This document shows, in pieces, positions 26,926-36,488 of a DNA stretch of 64,000 nt (positions are counted from its first letter, which is position 1; each line of letters starts with the position of its first letter). The DNA comes from Streptomyces sp. LBL (GTDB lineage: Bacteria > Actinomycetota > Actinomycetes > Streptomycetales > Streptomycetaceae), in assembly GCF_029893585.1 (NCBI RefSeq), contig NZ_JARXYX010000001.1:372001-436000 (forward strand), given 5' to 3'. The position numbers were made by a program, and so were the translations under genes. The notes under the pieces were generated by a model. That model was not told the DNA's origin, made no database searches, and saw only the letters and a list, made by a program, of their open reading frames with translations.

Positions 26926-27797
26926 GCCGCCACGATTCGACCACCCCGCAGGTCCGCGGCCGTCTGCGCGGCGCCGTACGCACTCTCGCGGATCTCGATC
27001 TGTCCCCCGATGAACTCCTCACCCACCTGGATGACCAGATGGACCGCTTCCTCGACGAGCGCGGCGACGAAGGGTCCCTGGTGACAGGGGCGAACTGCCT
27101 GTACGTGGTGTACGACCCGGTGTCGCGCCGCTGCCGCATGGCGCGCGCCGGTCATCTGCCGCCGGCGGTGGTGTCGATGGACGGCGGTGTCGACTTCATC
27201 GACCTGCCCGGCGGTCCGCTACCGGGAGTTGGCGGTGTCGTATTCGAAGAGTGCGAGATCACACTGAGCGACGGGGACCTCCTGGTCCTCTACACCGACG
27301 GACTGCTGGAGTCTCCCGCACAGGATCTCGACACCGGGCTGCGCCGCATGCGCGACACCCTCTCCCGCACTCTCCCGTCGGTCACACCGCAGGAGGTGTG
27401 CGACACGTTGATCCGCGAACTGCTCCCGCCGGGCCGCCAGGACGACGTGGCCGTCCTGGCGGCCCGGATGAGCGGCCTGGACATGGACTGTCATGTCACC
27501 TGGGATATCATGGCGCAGGACGACATGGTCGGCCAGGCACGGGAGCTGACGGCACGACAGTTGGCTTGCTGGGGGCTGGAGGAGGAGTCCTTCACCACTG
27601 AGCTGATCGTCAGCGAGCTGGTGACGAACGCGATGCGCCATGGCGGCGAGCCGATCACGCTCCGCCTGATCCGGGACGACAACCTGATCTGCGAGGTGTC
27701 GGACAGCAGCAGTACCTCCCCCCACGTGAGGAGGGCCCAGGACACGGACGAGGGCGGACGCGGTCTCTACCTCGTTACGCAACTCACCCGGAACTAG
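26926..27797 (+). pseudogene. SpoIIE-type PP2C phosphatase with HATPase, truncated
   Basis: From about 26935 the frame reads TPQVRGRLRGAVRTLADLDL then SPDELLTHLDDQMDRFLDER and runs into the intact-looking 27039-27797 part. It contains the second half of a PPM/SpoIIE phosphatase (YDPVSRRCRMARAGHLPPAV, LVLYTDGLLES, GRQDDVAVLAARM) and a GHKL ATPase domain (ELIVSELVTNAMRHGG, GGRGLYLVTQL). The phosphatase start, including its first metal Asp, lies in another frame (DAAATI) or is lost, and the ATPase domain stops early at LTRN. The protein starting at ATG 27039 would have 252 residues. Such proteins act on STAS antagonists in sigma-factor switches; this copy is probably inactive as a phosphatase. 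Confidence 0.7.
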
Positions 27798-27955
27798 ATC
27801 CGTCGGCAGAATCGGGCGAGGGAGTCGAGGACTTCCTCAGATGTCCTGGACCGGATGAAGGCCCGCCGCCCCGCCGGCGCAGGGCGATGTGCGCGGTAGG
27901 GAGCCCGTGGCGCAGCGGGCCGCGGCGGGTGCTGAGGTACTCGTCCAGGGCAGAC

Positions 27956-28330
27956 CTAGCGGGTGAGCAGGCAGGCCACTGTGGTCACTCCGCCGGCGCA
28001 GGCAAGGAGAGCGCAGGCGCATACGGCGTGGCGTCTGAGCAGATCGCCTCGGAGGGCGGCGTAACGGTCCTCGTACTCCTGTCGGAGCTGGGCGGCGCGC
28101 TCGGTGGTGGTCAGCAGCATCTGGCCGGTGAGGTCGATGCGCCGACGCACGTAGTGGCGCGTGAGGTCTTCGGCCTGGGCGCTGGTCAGCCAGGGCATCC
28201 GGGCGCAGAGGTGCTCGGCTTCCCGGTGCGCCTGCTGGTGGTGGGTGTGGGCGAGGAGGTAGCCCTCGATCGTGTCGGTCGGCACACTGTCGCCCGTGCC
28301 CCGCGGCGCCTGCTGGCTGCCGTGTCTCAC
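27956..28330 (-). CDS. Small C-terminal-anchored membrane protein after ctaD
   Basis: A protein of up to 124 residues starting at a GTG that overlaps the ctaD stop (GTGA), or 109 residues from the GTG at 28285. It is helical and charged ([40 protein letters not shown]) and ends in one membrane segment ([20 protein letters not shown]). No family name recognised. Coupling to the oxidase subunit gene suggests an accessory role in the membrane complex; this is inference. Confidence 0.6.
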   Translation of the reverse strand: MRHGSQQAPRGTGDSVPTDTIEGYLLAHTHHQQAHREAEHLCARMPWLTSAQAEDLTRHYVRRRIDLTGQMLLTTTERAAQLRQEYEDRYAALRGDLLRRHAVCACALLACAGGVTTVACLLTR

Positions 28331-30039
28331 CGTGGCTCGCCCTTGTGGCTGTCGGGGTCCACCGCGTCGCGCCTGCCGACGTTCTCGCCCAGTTCGATTT
28401 CCGCCAGTTCCGGGTGGTGGAGGTCGAAGGCGGGGGATTCGGAGCGGATGCGCGGCAGGGTGACGAAGTTGTGGCGGGGCGGCGGGCAGGAGGTGGCCCA
28501 CTCCAGGGAGCGGCCGTAACCCCAGGGGTCGTCGACCTCGACCCGTCGGCCGAATGTGGCGGTCTTCCAGACGTTGTAGAGGAAGGGGAGGGTGGACAGG
28601 CCGAGGAGGAAGGCACCGATGGAGGAGACGGTGTTGAGCGCGGTGAAGCCGTCCGCGGCGAGGTAGTCGGCGTATCGGCGGGGCATGCCTTCGGCGCCGA
28701 GCCAGTGCTGGACGAGGAAAGTGGTGTGGAAGCCGACGAAGAGCGTCCAGAAGTGGATCTTCTCGAGTCGGTGGTCGAGCATGGTGCCGGTCATCTTCGG
28801 CCACCAGAAGCTGAATCCGCCGAACATGGCGAAGACGATCGTGCCGAAGAGGACGTAGTGGAAGTGCGCGACCACGAAGTAGGTGTCGGTGACCTGCCAG
28901 TCCAGGGGCGGGGAGCCGAGGATCACGCCGGTCAGGCCGCCGAAGAGAAAGGTGACGAGGAAGCCGGCCGCCCACAGCATCGGCGGCTCGAAGGACAGCG
29001 AGCCCTTCCACATGGTGCCGATCCAGTTGAAGAACTTCACCCCGGTGGGGACGGCGATGAGGTAGGTCATGAAGGAGAAGAACGGCAGCAGGACCGCCCC
29101 GGTGGCGAACATGTGGTGGGCCCAGACGGTGACCGACAGGCCGGCGATGGAGATGGTGGCGCCGATCAGTCCCATGTAGCCGAAGATCGGCTTGCGGGCG
29201 AAGACGGGGATGATCTCGGTGATCACACCGAAGAAGGGCAGCGCGAGGATGTAGACCTCGGGATGGCCGAAGAACCAGAAAAGGTGCTGCCACAGGAGCG
29301 CCCCGCCGTTCTGCGCGTCGAAGATCTGCGCGCCGAACTTCCGGTCCGCCTCCAGCGCGAACAGGGCGGCCGCCAGGACGGGAAACGCGAACAGGACCAG
29401 CACCGAGGTCAGCAGCACGTTCCAGGTGAAGATCGGCATCCGGAACATGGTCATGCCGGGGGCGCGCATGCAGATGATGGTGGTGACGAAGTTGACCGCA
29501 CCGAGGATCGTGCCGAAACCGGTCAGTGCCAGTCCCATGATCCACAGGTCGCCGCCCACGTAACCGCTCCGGATGGGACCGCTCAGCGGCGCGTAGGCGG
29601 TCCAGCCGAAGTCGGCGGCGCCCTGCGGGGTGAGCAAGCTGCTGAGCACGATCAGCCCACCGAAGGCGAACAGCCAGTACGAGAACATGTTCAGCCGGGG
29701 GAAGGCGACGTCCGGGGAGCCGATCTGCAGCGGCATGACCGCGTTGGCGAACCCGGCGAACGTCGGCGTCGCGAACAGCAGCAGCATGATCGTGCCGTGC
29801 AGTGTGAACGCCTGGTTGTACTGCTCGGGGGAGAGGAGCTGCAGTCCCGGTCGGGCCAGCTCCGCCCTGATCGCCATTGCCAGCGCCCCGCCGATCAGGA
29901 AGAAGCAGAACGAGGTGATCAGGTAGAGGTGTCCGATCTTCTTGTGATCGGTCGTCGTCGCCCAGGCGATGATCACCTGGCCCCGACTGCGGCGCTCGGC
30001 CGCCGGAACCGGCGCAACGGGTTCGGTCTGAGTCGCCAT
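28327..30039 (-). CDS. ctaD: Cytochrome c oxidase subunit I
   Basis: A 570-residue heme-copper oxidase subunit I with 12 membrane helices. Ligands are all visible: HGTIMLLL (low-spin heme), [14 protein letters not shown] (copper-B His and the cross-linked Tyr), WAHHMFATG (copper B) and HFHYVLFG (both hemes). It reduces oxygen in the terminal aa3-type oxidase. The ATG at 30039 ([10 protein letters not shown]) has GAGGA 5 nt upstream; a TTG 12 nt earlier is possible. No subunit II, III or bc1 genes are near, so this is an orphan, probably second copy, with a small coupled membrane protein. Confidence 0.95.
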   Translation of the reverse strand: MATQTEPVAPVPAAERRSRGQVIIAWATTTDHKKIGHLYLITSFCFFLIGGALAMAIRAELARPGLQLLSPEQYNQAFTLHGTIMLLLFATPTFAGFANAVMPLQIGSPDVAFPRLNMFSYWLFAFGGLIVLSSLLTPQGAADFGWTAYAPLSGPIRSGYVGGDLWIMGLALTGFGTILGAVNFVTTIICMRAPGMTMFRMPIFTWNVLLTSVLVLFAFPVLAAALFALEADRKFGAQIFDAQNGGALLWQHLFWFFGHPEVYILALPFFGVITEIIPVFARKPIFGYMGLIGATISIAGLSVTVWAHHMFATGAVLLPFFSFMTYLIAVPTGVKFFNWIGTMWKGSLSFEPPMLWAAGFLVTFLFGGLTGVILGSPPLDWQVTDTYFVVAHFHYVLFGTIVFAMFGGFSFWWPKMTGTMLDHRLEKIHFWTLFVGFHTTFLVQHWLGAEGMPRRYADYLAADGFTALNTVSSIGAFLLGLSTLPFLYNVWKTATFGRRVEVDDPWGYGRSLEWATSCPPPRHNFVTLPRIRSESPAFDLHHPELAEIELGENVGRRDAVDPDSHKGEPR

Positions 30040-30051
30040 CAGAGTCCTCAA

Positions 30052-30847
30052 TCGGCAACATGCACGGACGAGTACGACGGGGAAGCGGACGGTGGAGCCG
30101 CGCCCTGACCGGTCTTGGTGCCAGGCGGTGCGTCACCAGCCCAGCGGAAAGTAGCCCTGCCGATCGGGACCGTGCCCTGTGGCAGGCCGTTTCTGAGCCG
30201 AATGGCGGCATGGTCCACCCGTATGAGTGCGGTCTCCGCTCTACGTGAGAACACGTACGGGCCGCCGGCTGGGGGATCCGCTCTGCCGCGGTGGTCCTGG
30301 TTCAGCAGGACACCGCCGGATTCCCGGGCCCGTTCAGCCGTCCCCGGGAAGCTGGACCGCAGACCAGCCCGGCTGACAGCATCGGGCTCCGACGGCCACA
30401 CGCACTTCCGGCCGGACCTGGCAGCTCGGCAGGCCGGCATCGTGAACCGAGGTGGCCGCGCGCCGGTGCGGCCACCAACGGCAGCGCCGGGTTTCGATGT
30501 CACTCCACGTCGTCCGAAGGGCAGCTGCCGGACTCGTGGACCTCACGGCGGCCGGCCGTCAGCGGCGTGTTCCACGCGGCCGGAAGCGTCCGTCCAAGGC
30601 GCGCGAGCGGGGACAAAGCCATCACCACCGGGGACAGCATCATCGACCCTCATCAGCCGACAGGGGCTGATCGGCCGACACGGGCCGGCGTCCGTCCCCG
30701 AACCGACCGCCCACGCCTCCCTGCGGCGGTATCCACCACCCTGCGCTGCCGGGGGACGGCCCGGCGGGCACTGGCCAGGCCCTCTCCGTCAGCCGGGCCC
30801 GGCACCGGATCGCGAAGCCGGATCGGAGTGCCGGTCCCGGCGCAGGC
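30052..30847. other. Intergenic region, no gene recognised
   Basis: About 800 bp upstream of ctaD and downstream of the alpha-xylosidase gene. Several open frames exist on both strands, but none has a convincing start or family resemblance. It should include the ctaD promoter close to 30052. Confidence 0.5.
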
Positions 30848-33169
30848 TCACATGGCGGCCGGAACGATCAGACGGTGGGTGCCGGGCGGGGCCGGGTACA
30901 GGGCGCCGACCGGGTGCGCTTGGGCGGCATCGCCCGGGGTGGCCCCCACGACCACCACGTTCCAGGGCAGTTCGCTCTCCGTCTCGACGACTGTCTCGCC
31001 GCCCGAACGCCGGGTGGTGAAGACCGCGGCGGCCGCAGAGCCCGACCGTGTGGGGATGGTGGTGACGGTCTCGGAGCCATCGGCTCCGCCCGGGTACACA
31101 TGAAGTGTCACGCCGTCCGCCCAATCGGATCGCGGGCTGTCGTCCACCGCGCCGAACGGGACCACCGAGCCCGGCCGGGCCAGCAGCGGCAGCGTGTGGA
31201 AACCATGCCGCTCGCGCCTCCACCCCGGACCGCTGACCCGCTCGCCGGTGATCACATTGGTCCAGGTGCCCTCCGGTACGTAGTACTCGACCGTGCCGTC
31301 TTCACTGAAGACGGGGGCCACCAGCAGATCAGCACCGAGCATGTACTGACGGTCGAGCGAGTGGGTGCTCGGGTCCTCGGGGAACTCCAGCAGCATGGCC
31401 CGCATCACCGGCGTGCCCAACTCCTTGGCCTCGACCGCCGCGTGGAAGAGATACGGCATCAGCCGGTGCTTGAGCCGGGTGAAGTCACGGGTGACCTCGA
31501 CCGCCTCCTCGCCGTAGTCCCACGGCACCCGGTAGGACTTGCTGCCGTGCAGCCGGCTGTGCGAGGAGAGCAGGCCGAACTGCACCCACCGCTTGAAGAC
31601 GGCCGGTGGCGGGGTGCCCTCGAATCCACCGATGTCGTGGCTCCAGAAGCCGAAGCCGGACAGGCCGAGCGACAGGCCGCCGCGCAGCGACTCGGCCATC
31701 GCCTCGAACGTCGACTCGCAGTCGCCGCCCCAGTGGACCGGCATGCGCTGGCCGCCCGCGGTGGCGGAACGGGCGAAGAGCACCGCCTCACCCTCGCCGC
31801 GCTCTTCGACCAGCAGGTCGAAGACGGTCTCGTTGTAGAGCTGGGTGTAGTAGTTGTGCATCCGCTCCGGGTCCGAGCCGTCGAACCAGACGACGTCTTC
31901 GGTCGGCACCCGCTCACCGAAGTCCGTCTTGAAAGCGTCCACTCCCTGGCCGAGCAGGAGTCGCAGCTTGGAGGCGAACCACTCGCGGGCGGCGGGATTG
32001 GTGAAGTCCACCATGCCCATCCCTGCCTGCCACTTGTCCCATTGCCAGACGTCGCCGTCCGGCCGCTTCAGCAGGTAACCGCCTGCCATGCCCTCGGCGA
32101 ACAGGTGGGACTTCTGCGCGATGTACGGATTGATCCAGACGCAGACGCGCAGGCCCCGCTCCTTCAACCGGGACAGCATCCCTGCGGGATCGGGGAAGAC
32201 CGCGGGGTCCCAGACGAAGTCGGACCACTGGTACTCCCGCATCCAGAAGCAGTCGAAGTGGAAGACGCTGAGCGGGATGTCCCGCTCGGCCATGCCCTCC
32301 ACGAACCGGGTCACCGTCTCCTCGTCGTAGGAGGTGGTGAAGGAGGTCGACAGCCACAGCCCGAACGACCAGTCCGGTGGCAGCGCGGGCCGGCCGGTGA
32401 GACCGGTGTAGCGGCGCAGCACGTCCTTCGGGGCAGGTCCGGCGATGACGAAGAATTCGAGGGACTGGTCCTCCACGCTGAACTGGACCCGGCCGACGCT
32501 CTCGGAGGCGATCTCGTAGGAAACCTTGCCGGGGTGGTTGACGAAGACACCGTAACCACGGTTGCTCAGGTGGAAGGGCACGTTCTTGTATGCCTGTTCA
32601 CTGCTGGTGCCGCCGTCGGCCTGCCAGATGTCCACGCTCTGGCCGTTCTTGGTGAACGGGGTGAAGCGCTCGCCGAGGCCGTACACGCTCTCGCCGACGC
32701 CGAGCGGCATCTTCGCCAGCATGTAGTGGCGGTCGTCGGCGTCGGTGACGAAGCCCATGTCGCGGGGGCCGAGCGAGGTGATGACCTCGCCGTCGGAGAC
32801 GAACGCGAGGTTCCAGGGGCCCTCGGTGTCGGCTTTGAGGGACAGCGCGCCGGAAACGAGCTCGACGGTCGAGCCCTCGCGAACGGTCTTCGCATGCCCA
32901 CCGTCCGGGTCGGCGGTGAGCGTGAACTCCGGGGTCCGGGGCCGCCTGCCGCCGTGGTGCCACAGCCGTACACCGATGACGCCTTCGGCGGGTGACCACG
33001 CCTCCACCGTCACCAGCGGGCCGTTGAGCGTGTCCCCGCGGCGCCGGACCTGGGTGACCGGCGCGTAGAGGGTGAAACGGTCGTCGGCGACATCCACGTC
33101 GGCGACGGAGGTGGCGTAGCGGACCGTCACCCCTGGGCGGGTCTGCCAATAGCCGTCGGTGAACTTCAT
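30848..33169 (-). CDS. yicI: Alpha-xylosidase, GH31
   Basis: A 773-residue GH31 enzyme very like E. coli YicI. The N-terminal beta-sandwich begins MKFTDGYWQTRPGVTVRYAT. The barrel carries FHFDCFWMREYQWSDFVWDP and the nucleophile Asp416 in DAFKTDFGERVP, the same residue number as in YicI. The acid/base Asp lies further on, near GDCESTFEAM. There is no signal peptide, so it acts inside the cell and removes alpha-1,6-xylose from short xyloglucan-type oligosaccharides or isoprimeverose. Its ATG is 1 nt after the stop of the GH1 gene. Last gene of the LacI-linked operon. Confidence 0.93.
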   Translation of the reverse strand: MKFTDGYWQTRPGVTVRYATSVADVDVADDRFTLYAPVTQVRRRGDTLNGPLVTVEAWSPAEGVIGVRLWHHGGRRPRTPEFTLTADPDGGHAKTVREGSTVELVSGALSLKADTEGPWNLAFVSDGEVITSLGPRDMGFVTDADDRHYMLAKMPLGVGESVYGLGERFTPFTKNGQSVDIWQADGGTSSEQAYKNVPFHLSNRGYGVFVNHPGKVSYEIASESVGRVQFSVEDQSLEFFVIAGPAPKDVLRRYTGLTGRPALPPDWSFGLWLSTSFTTSYDEETVTRFVEGMAERDIPLSVFHFDCFWMREYQWSDFVWDPAVFPDPAGMLSRLKERGLRVCVWINPYIAQKSHLFAEGMAGGYLLKRPDGDVWQWDKWQAGMGMVDFTNPAAREWFASKLRLLLGQGVDAFKTDFGERVPTEDVVWFDGSDPERMHNYYTQLYNETVFDLLVEERGEGEAVLFARSATAGGQRMPVHWGGDCESTFEAMAESLRGGLSLGLSGFGFWSHDIGGFEGTPPPAVFKRWVQFGLLSSHSRLHGSKSYRVPWDYGEEAVEVTRDFTRLKHRLMPYLFHAAVEAKELGTPVMRAMLLEFPEDPSTHSLDRQYMLGADLLVAPVFSEDGTVEYYVPEGTWTNVITGERVSGPGWRRERHGFHTLPLLARPGSVVPFGAVDDSPRSDWADGVTLHVYPGGADGSETVTTIPTRSGSAAAAVFTTRRSGGETVVETESELPWNVVVVGATPGDAAQAHPVGALYPAPPGTHRLIVPAAM

Positions 33170-33170
33170 C

Positions 33171-34589
33171 TCAGGCCTCCTGCGTGGACGCGCGGTTGAG
33201 GGCGATCAGTTCACGGAACCAGTGGTAACTGTCCTTGGGCGTACGCTCCTGGGTCTCGTAGTCGACCCGTACGATCCCGAAGCGCTGGCCGTAGCCCCGG
33301 GCCCACTCGAAGTTGTCCAGCAGCGACCAGCAGTAGTAGCCGCGGACGTCCACTCCCGCGTCGATGGCGGCGGACAGGGCCGCCAGGTGGTCGCGCAGGT
33401 ACGTCACCCGGTCGGTGTCCCGCACGGCTCCGTCCGGCGAGACGGAGTCGGCCTCGGCGGAACCGTTTTCCGTGACGTAGACGGGCGGCAGGTTCGGGTA
33501 CCGCGTGGACAGGTCCACCAGCAACTCGGTGAAGGCCGCGGGGACGACGGGCCAGCCCATGGTGGTGTGCCGGGTGCCGTACGGATCGCTCTCGGCGACC
33601 CGGATGTCCGTGCCGGTACGCCGGGACGCGTCGGCCTCCGCGTACGGTGCGTCGGAAACGGTCAGCGGGCGGTAGAAGTTCAACCCCATGAAGTCCAGCG
33701 GTGCGCCGATGATGTCCAGGTCACCGTCGCGGCGGTACGTGCCGTCAGCCAGCTCGCCCCAGGTTTCGAACTCGTCGGTGGGATACCGGCTGTTGAACAG
33801 AGGCTCCGTCCAGACCTCGTTGTGCAGCGTCTCGGCGCGGCGCAGCGCCGCCAGGTCGGCAGGGGAGGAGCCGGCCGCGTGGATACGGTCGAGATTGAGG
33901 GTGATGCCGACCTGGGAGGCGCCGGCCTCGCGCAGCACCCGCACCGCGTGTCCATGGGCGAGCAGCAGGTTGTGCGCGGCGGCCAGGGCTCCGGTGCCTT
34001 CGCGGGCGCCCGGGGCGTGCCGTCCTTCCCCGTATCCCACGAAGGCGGAGCAGAAGGGCTCGTTGAGGGTGATCCACCGGTCCACCCGGTCGCCCAGTCG
34101 CTCCACCACCAGCCGGGTGTACTCGGCGAAGGCTTCGGCGGTCTCCCGGACCCGCCAGCCGCCCCGGTCCTCCAGCGCCTGCGGCAGGTCCCAGTGGTAG
34201 AGCGTGACGGCGGGGGAGACACCGGCTTCGAGCAGGGCGTCGGTGAGCCGGTCGTAGAAGTCCAGCCCCTTCGCGTTGGCCGGGCCGGTGCCCTGCGGCT
34301 GGATCCGCGGCCAGGCCACGGAGAAGCGGTACGAGTCGACGCCGAGCCGACGCAGCAGCTCGACGTCGTCCCGATAGCGGTGGTAGTGGTCGCACGCGAT
34401 GTCACCGGTGGCACCGCCGGCGGTGCGGCCCGGAGTGTGGCTGAAGGTGTCCCAGATCGACGGTCCGCGGCCGTCCTCGTCGTGCGCACCCTCGATCTGG
34501 TAGCTCGCGGTCGCGGTCCCGAAGACGAAGCCGGGCGGGAAGACGGGAAATCGCTCGGTGTCCGGTGAGTGAGGTGACGTGCTGCTCAT
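33171..34589 (-). CDS. Beta-glucosidase, GH1
   Basis: A 472-residue family 1 glycosidase. Acid/base Glu177 lies in WITLNEPFCSAF and nucleophile Glu374 in VYVTENGS; the N-terminus FPPGFVFGTATASYQIEGA is canonical. It is cytoplasmic and hydrolyses beta-glucosides. The ATG (MSSTSPHSPDTERF) is preferred because the 30 residues possible upstream are low quality. Together with the GH31 enzyme directly downstream and the sugar importer upstream, it would strip xylose-capped glucan fragments: alpha-xylosidase first, then beta-glucosidase. Confidence 0.94.
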   Translation of the reverse strand: MSSTSPHSPDTERFPVFPPGFVFGTATASYQIEGAHDEDGRGPSIWDTFSHTPGRTAGGATGDIACDHYHRYRDDVELLRRLGVDSYRFSVAWPRIQPQGTGPANAKGLDFYDRLTDALLEAGVSPAVTLYHWDLPQALEDRGGWRVRETAEAFAEYTRLVVERLGDRVDRWITLNEPFCSAFVGYGEGRHAPGAREGTGALAAAHNLLLAHGHAVRVLREAGASQVGITLNLDRIHAAGSSPADLAALRRAETLHNEVWTEPLFNSRYPTDEFETWGELADGTYRRDGDLDIIGAPLDFMGLNFYRPLTVSDAPYAEADASRRTGTDIRVAESDPYGTRHTTMGWPVVPAAFTELLVDLSTRYPNLPPVYVTENGSAEADSVSPDGAVRDTDRVTYLRDHLAALSAAIDAGVDVRGYYCWSLLDNFEWARGYGQRFGIVRVDYETQERTPKDSYHWFRELIALNRASTQEA

Positions 34590-34704
34590 GCTGTATTGCG
34601 GACCTTCCGGGTCTGAGAGGGGTGCGTGAAGTGCTCGACGAACGCGCACGAGGGGCACGGTCCGGCCGCTCGTGCGCAAGGGTCGTCCGTACCGGTCGTC
34701 CGTA

Positions 34705-35529
34705 CTACTTGACCGAACCGCCGGTGATTCCCGCGGCGACGTACTTCTGGGCCAGTATCAGCAGGACCGCCGCCGGGACGGCGGAGACGACGGCCGTCGC
34801 CATGACCGCGCCCCAGTCGCTGACGTGGGCGCCGATGTACTCGTACATGCTGAGAGTGATGGGCTTGACGTCGTCCGTCGTGTTGAGCGTCAGCGCGAAC
34901 ATGAAGTCGGACCAGGCGAAGAGGAAGGTGAAGAGGCCGGCCGTGATGAGCGCGTTACGGCTGATCGGGAGCACGATGCGAACGAAGGCGGTGAATCGGT
35001 TCGCCCCGTCGACCATCGCCGCCTCCACGATCTCTTTCGGGATCGACACCATGAAGGCCCTCAGCAGCACGATGGAGAACGGCAGGCCGAGCGAGGCGTC
35101 GGCCAGGATCAGCCCCGGGAGCGAGTTGACCAGGTGCAGGTCGACATAGGCGCTGTAGAGCGCGTTGGCGATGACGATGCCGGGCACCATCTGGGTGATC
35201 AGGGTGCCGAACACGATGGACCGGCCGCCCTTCAGACCGAGTTGGGCCAGGCCGTAGGCGGCGGGCGCCGCCATCGCGAGACAGACCACGACCGCGCCGA
35301 GCGCGACGACCAGGCTGGTCACGAGCGAGCCGCCCTGGCTCTCCAGCGCCCGGTCGAAGTTCGACCAGCCGGGCGAGGACGGGAACCAGCTGGTCGAGGC
35401 AAGGCCTTCGCCCGGCTGAAGGGCGATGTTGAGCATCCAGTACAGAGGGAACAGCAGGATGATCAGAACAACCAGCGCGATGACGGTGTTACTGCCCCGT
35501 CGCAGGGTGCGGGTGGACACGGCGATCAC
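34705..35529 (-). CDS. Sugar ABC transporter permease (MalG type)
   Basis: A 274-residue CUT1 permease with six hydrophobic segments. The EAA loop reads EIVEAAMVDGANRFTAFVRI. Its first bases overlap the stop of the partner permease by 4 bp (ATGA). The sugar ATPase is not encoded here and is probably shared (MsiK-like). It belongs to the LacI-linked importer for beta-glucoside or xyloglucan fragments. Confidence 0.93.
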   Translation of the reverse strand: MIAVSTRTLRRGSNTVIALVVLIILLFPLYWMLNIALQPGEGLASTSWFPSSPGWSNFDRALESQGGSLVTSLVVALGAVVVCLAMAAPAAYGLAQLGLKGGRSIVFGTLITQMVPGIVIANALYSAYVDLHLVNSLPGLILADASLGLPFSIVLLRAFMVSIPKEIVEAAMVDGANRFTAFVRIVLPISRNALITAGLFTFLFAWSDFMFALTLNTTDDVKPITLSMYEYIGAHVSDWGAVMATAVVSAVPAAVLLILAQKYVAAGITGGSVK

Positions 35530-36479
35530 TTCCCCTGACCGAAGTCGGACCGATTGGCCCGGAGATAGAACACGGCGAATACCGCGCTGATGAGGATGAG
35601 GACGTTGCCGACCACCGCGCCCTGCCCGAAGTCGAGCTGCTGGAACGACAGTTGGTAGGTGGCAGTGCCGAGAGTCTGAGTGGCGTCGGCCGGCCCGCCG
35701 CCGGTCAGCGCGAGGATCAGGTCCAGAATCTTGATCGTCGACATGAAACCGAGGACCAGTACCACGGTGACCACCGGCCGCAACTGCGGCAGCGTGACGC
35801 TGCGGAACGTACGCCAGGGACCGGCGCCGTCGAGCGCGGCGGCCTCGTACATCTCACGCGGGATCTCCTGGAGCCCGCCGTAGAGGATCACCATGTTGAA
35901 CGGGATGCCGACCCAGATGTTGACCAGGATCGCGGACAGCAGGGCGACGCTCGGACTGCTCAGCCAGGGCACCGGCTCCGAGGTGAGGTGCAGGTCCATC
36001 AGAAGGGTGTTGAGCACCCCGGTGTCCTGGTCGAGGAGCTTTCGCCACACGACCGACGACACGACCATCGGGACGAGCCACGGAAGCAGCAGCACCGCGC
36101 GGGCGAAGCCGGACAGCCTGAAGCGCCGGGAGAAGAACACGGCCAGCGCCAGGCCCAGGACGAACTGGCCGAACAGTGAGCCCAGCGTGAAGAGGACCGT
36201 GTGCCAGAGAGAGTCGGTGAACAGCTGACTGTCGAACACCGCGGTCCAGTTGTCGAGGCCGTTGAACGGTGCCTCGCCGGTGAAGAAGGTACGCGGTGTG
36301 TAGTGCTGGAAGCTCATGACGACGTTGCGTACGAGCGGATACCCGAAGAAGGCCAGCATGTAGAGGACGGCGGGCGCGACGAAGAGCCAGCGTGTCAGCG
36401 CGGCGCGGGACCCTCTCCGATCGAGGACCGGGGGGCTTGCCGCCACGGACTCGGCGGGCACAGCGGTGGTGGTACTCAT
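35526..36479 (-). CDS. Sugar ABC transporter permease (MalF type)
   Basis: A 317-residue CUT1 permease. The hydrophobic start WLFVAPAVLYMLAFFGYPLV and the EAA loop EMYEAAALDGAGPWRTFRSV identify it. It starts 9 nt after the stop of the binding-protein gene and overlaps the next permease by 4 bp. Confidence 0.93.
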   Translation of the reverse strand: MSTTTAVPAESVAASPPVLDRRGSRAALTRWLFVAPAVLYMLAFFGYPLVRNVVMSFQHYTPRTFFTGEAPFNGLDNWTAVFDSQLFTDSLWHTVLFTLGSLFGQFVLGLALAVFFSRRFRLSGFARAVLLLPWLVPMVVSSVVWRKLLDQDTGVLNTLLMDLHLTSEPVPWLSSPSVALLSAILVNIWVGIPFNMVILYGGLQEIPREMYEAAALDGAGPWRTFRSVTLPQLRPVVTVVLVLGFMSTIKILDLILALTGGGPADATQTLGTATYQLSFQQLDFGQGAVVGNVLILISAVFAVFYLRANRSDFGQGK

Positions 36480-36488
36480 GAAGGCTCC

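Noticed and set aside
27800..27955. Possible tyrosine-recombinase fragment (LDEYLSTRRGPLRHG on the minus strand)
   Set aside because: Only one short weak resemblance; no catalytic Arg/His/Tyr motif.
30052..30847. Gene between ctaD and the alpha-xylosidase
   Set aside because: Several frames are open on both strands, yet none has a start site, codon pattern or motif that stands out.
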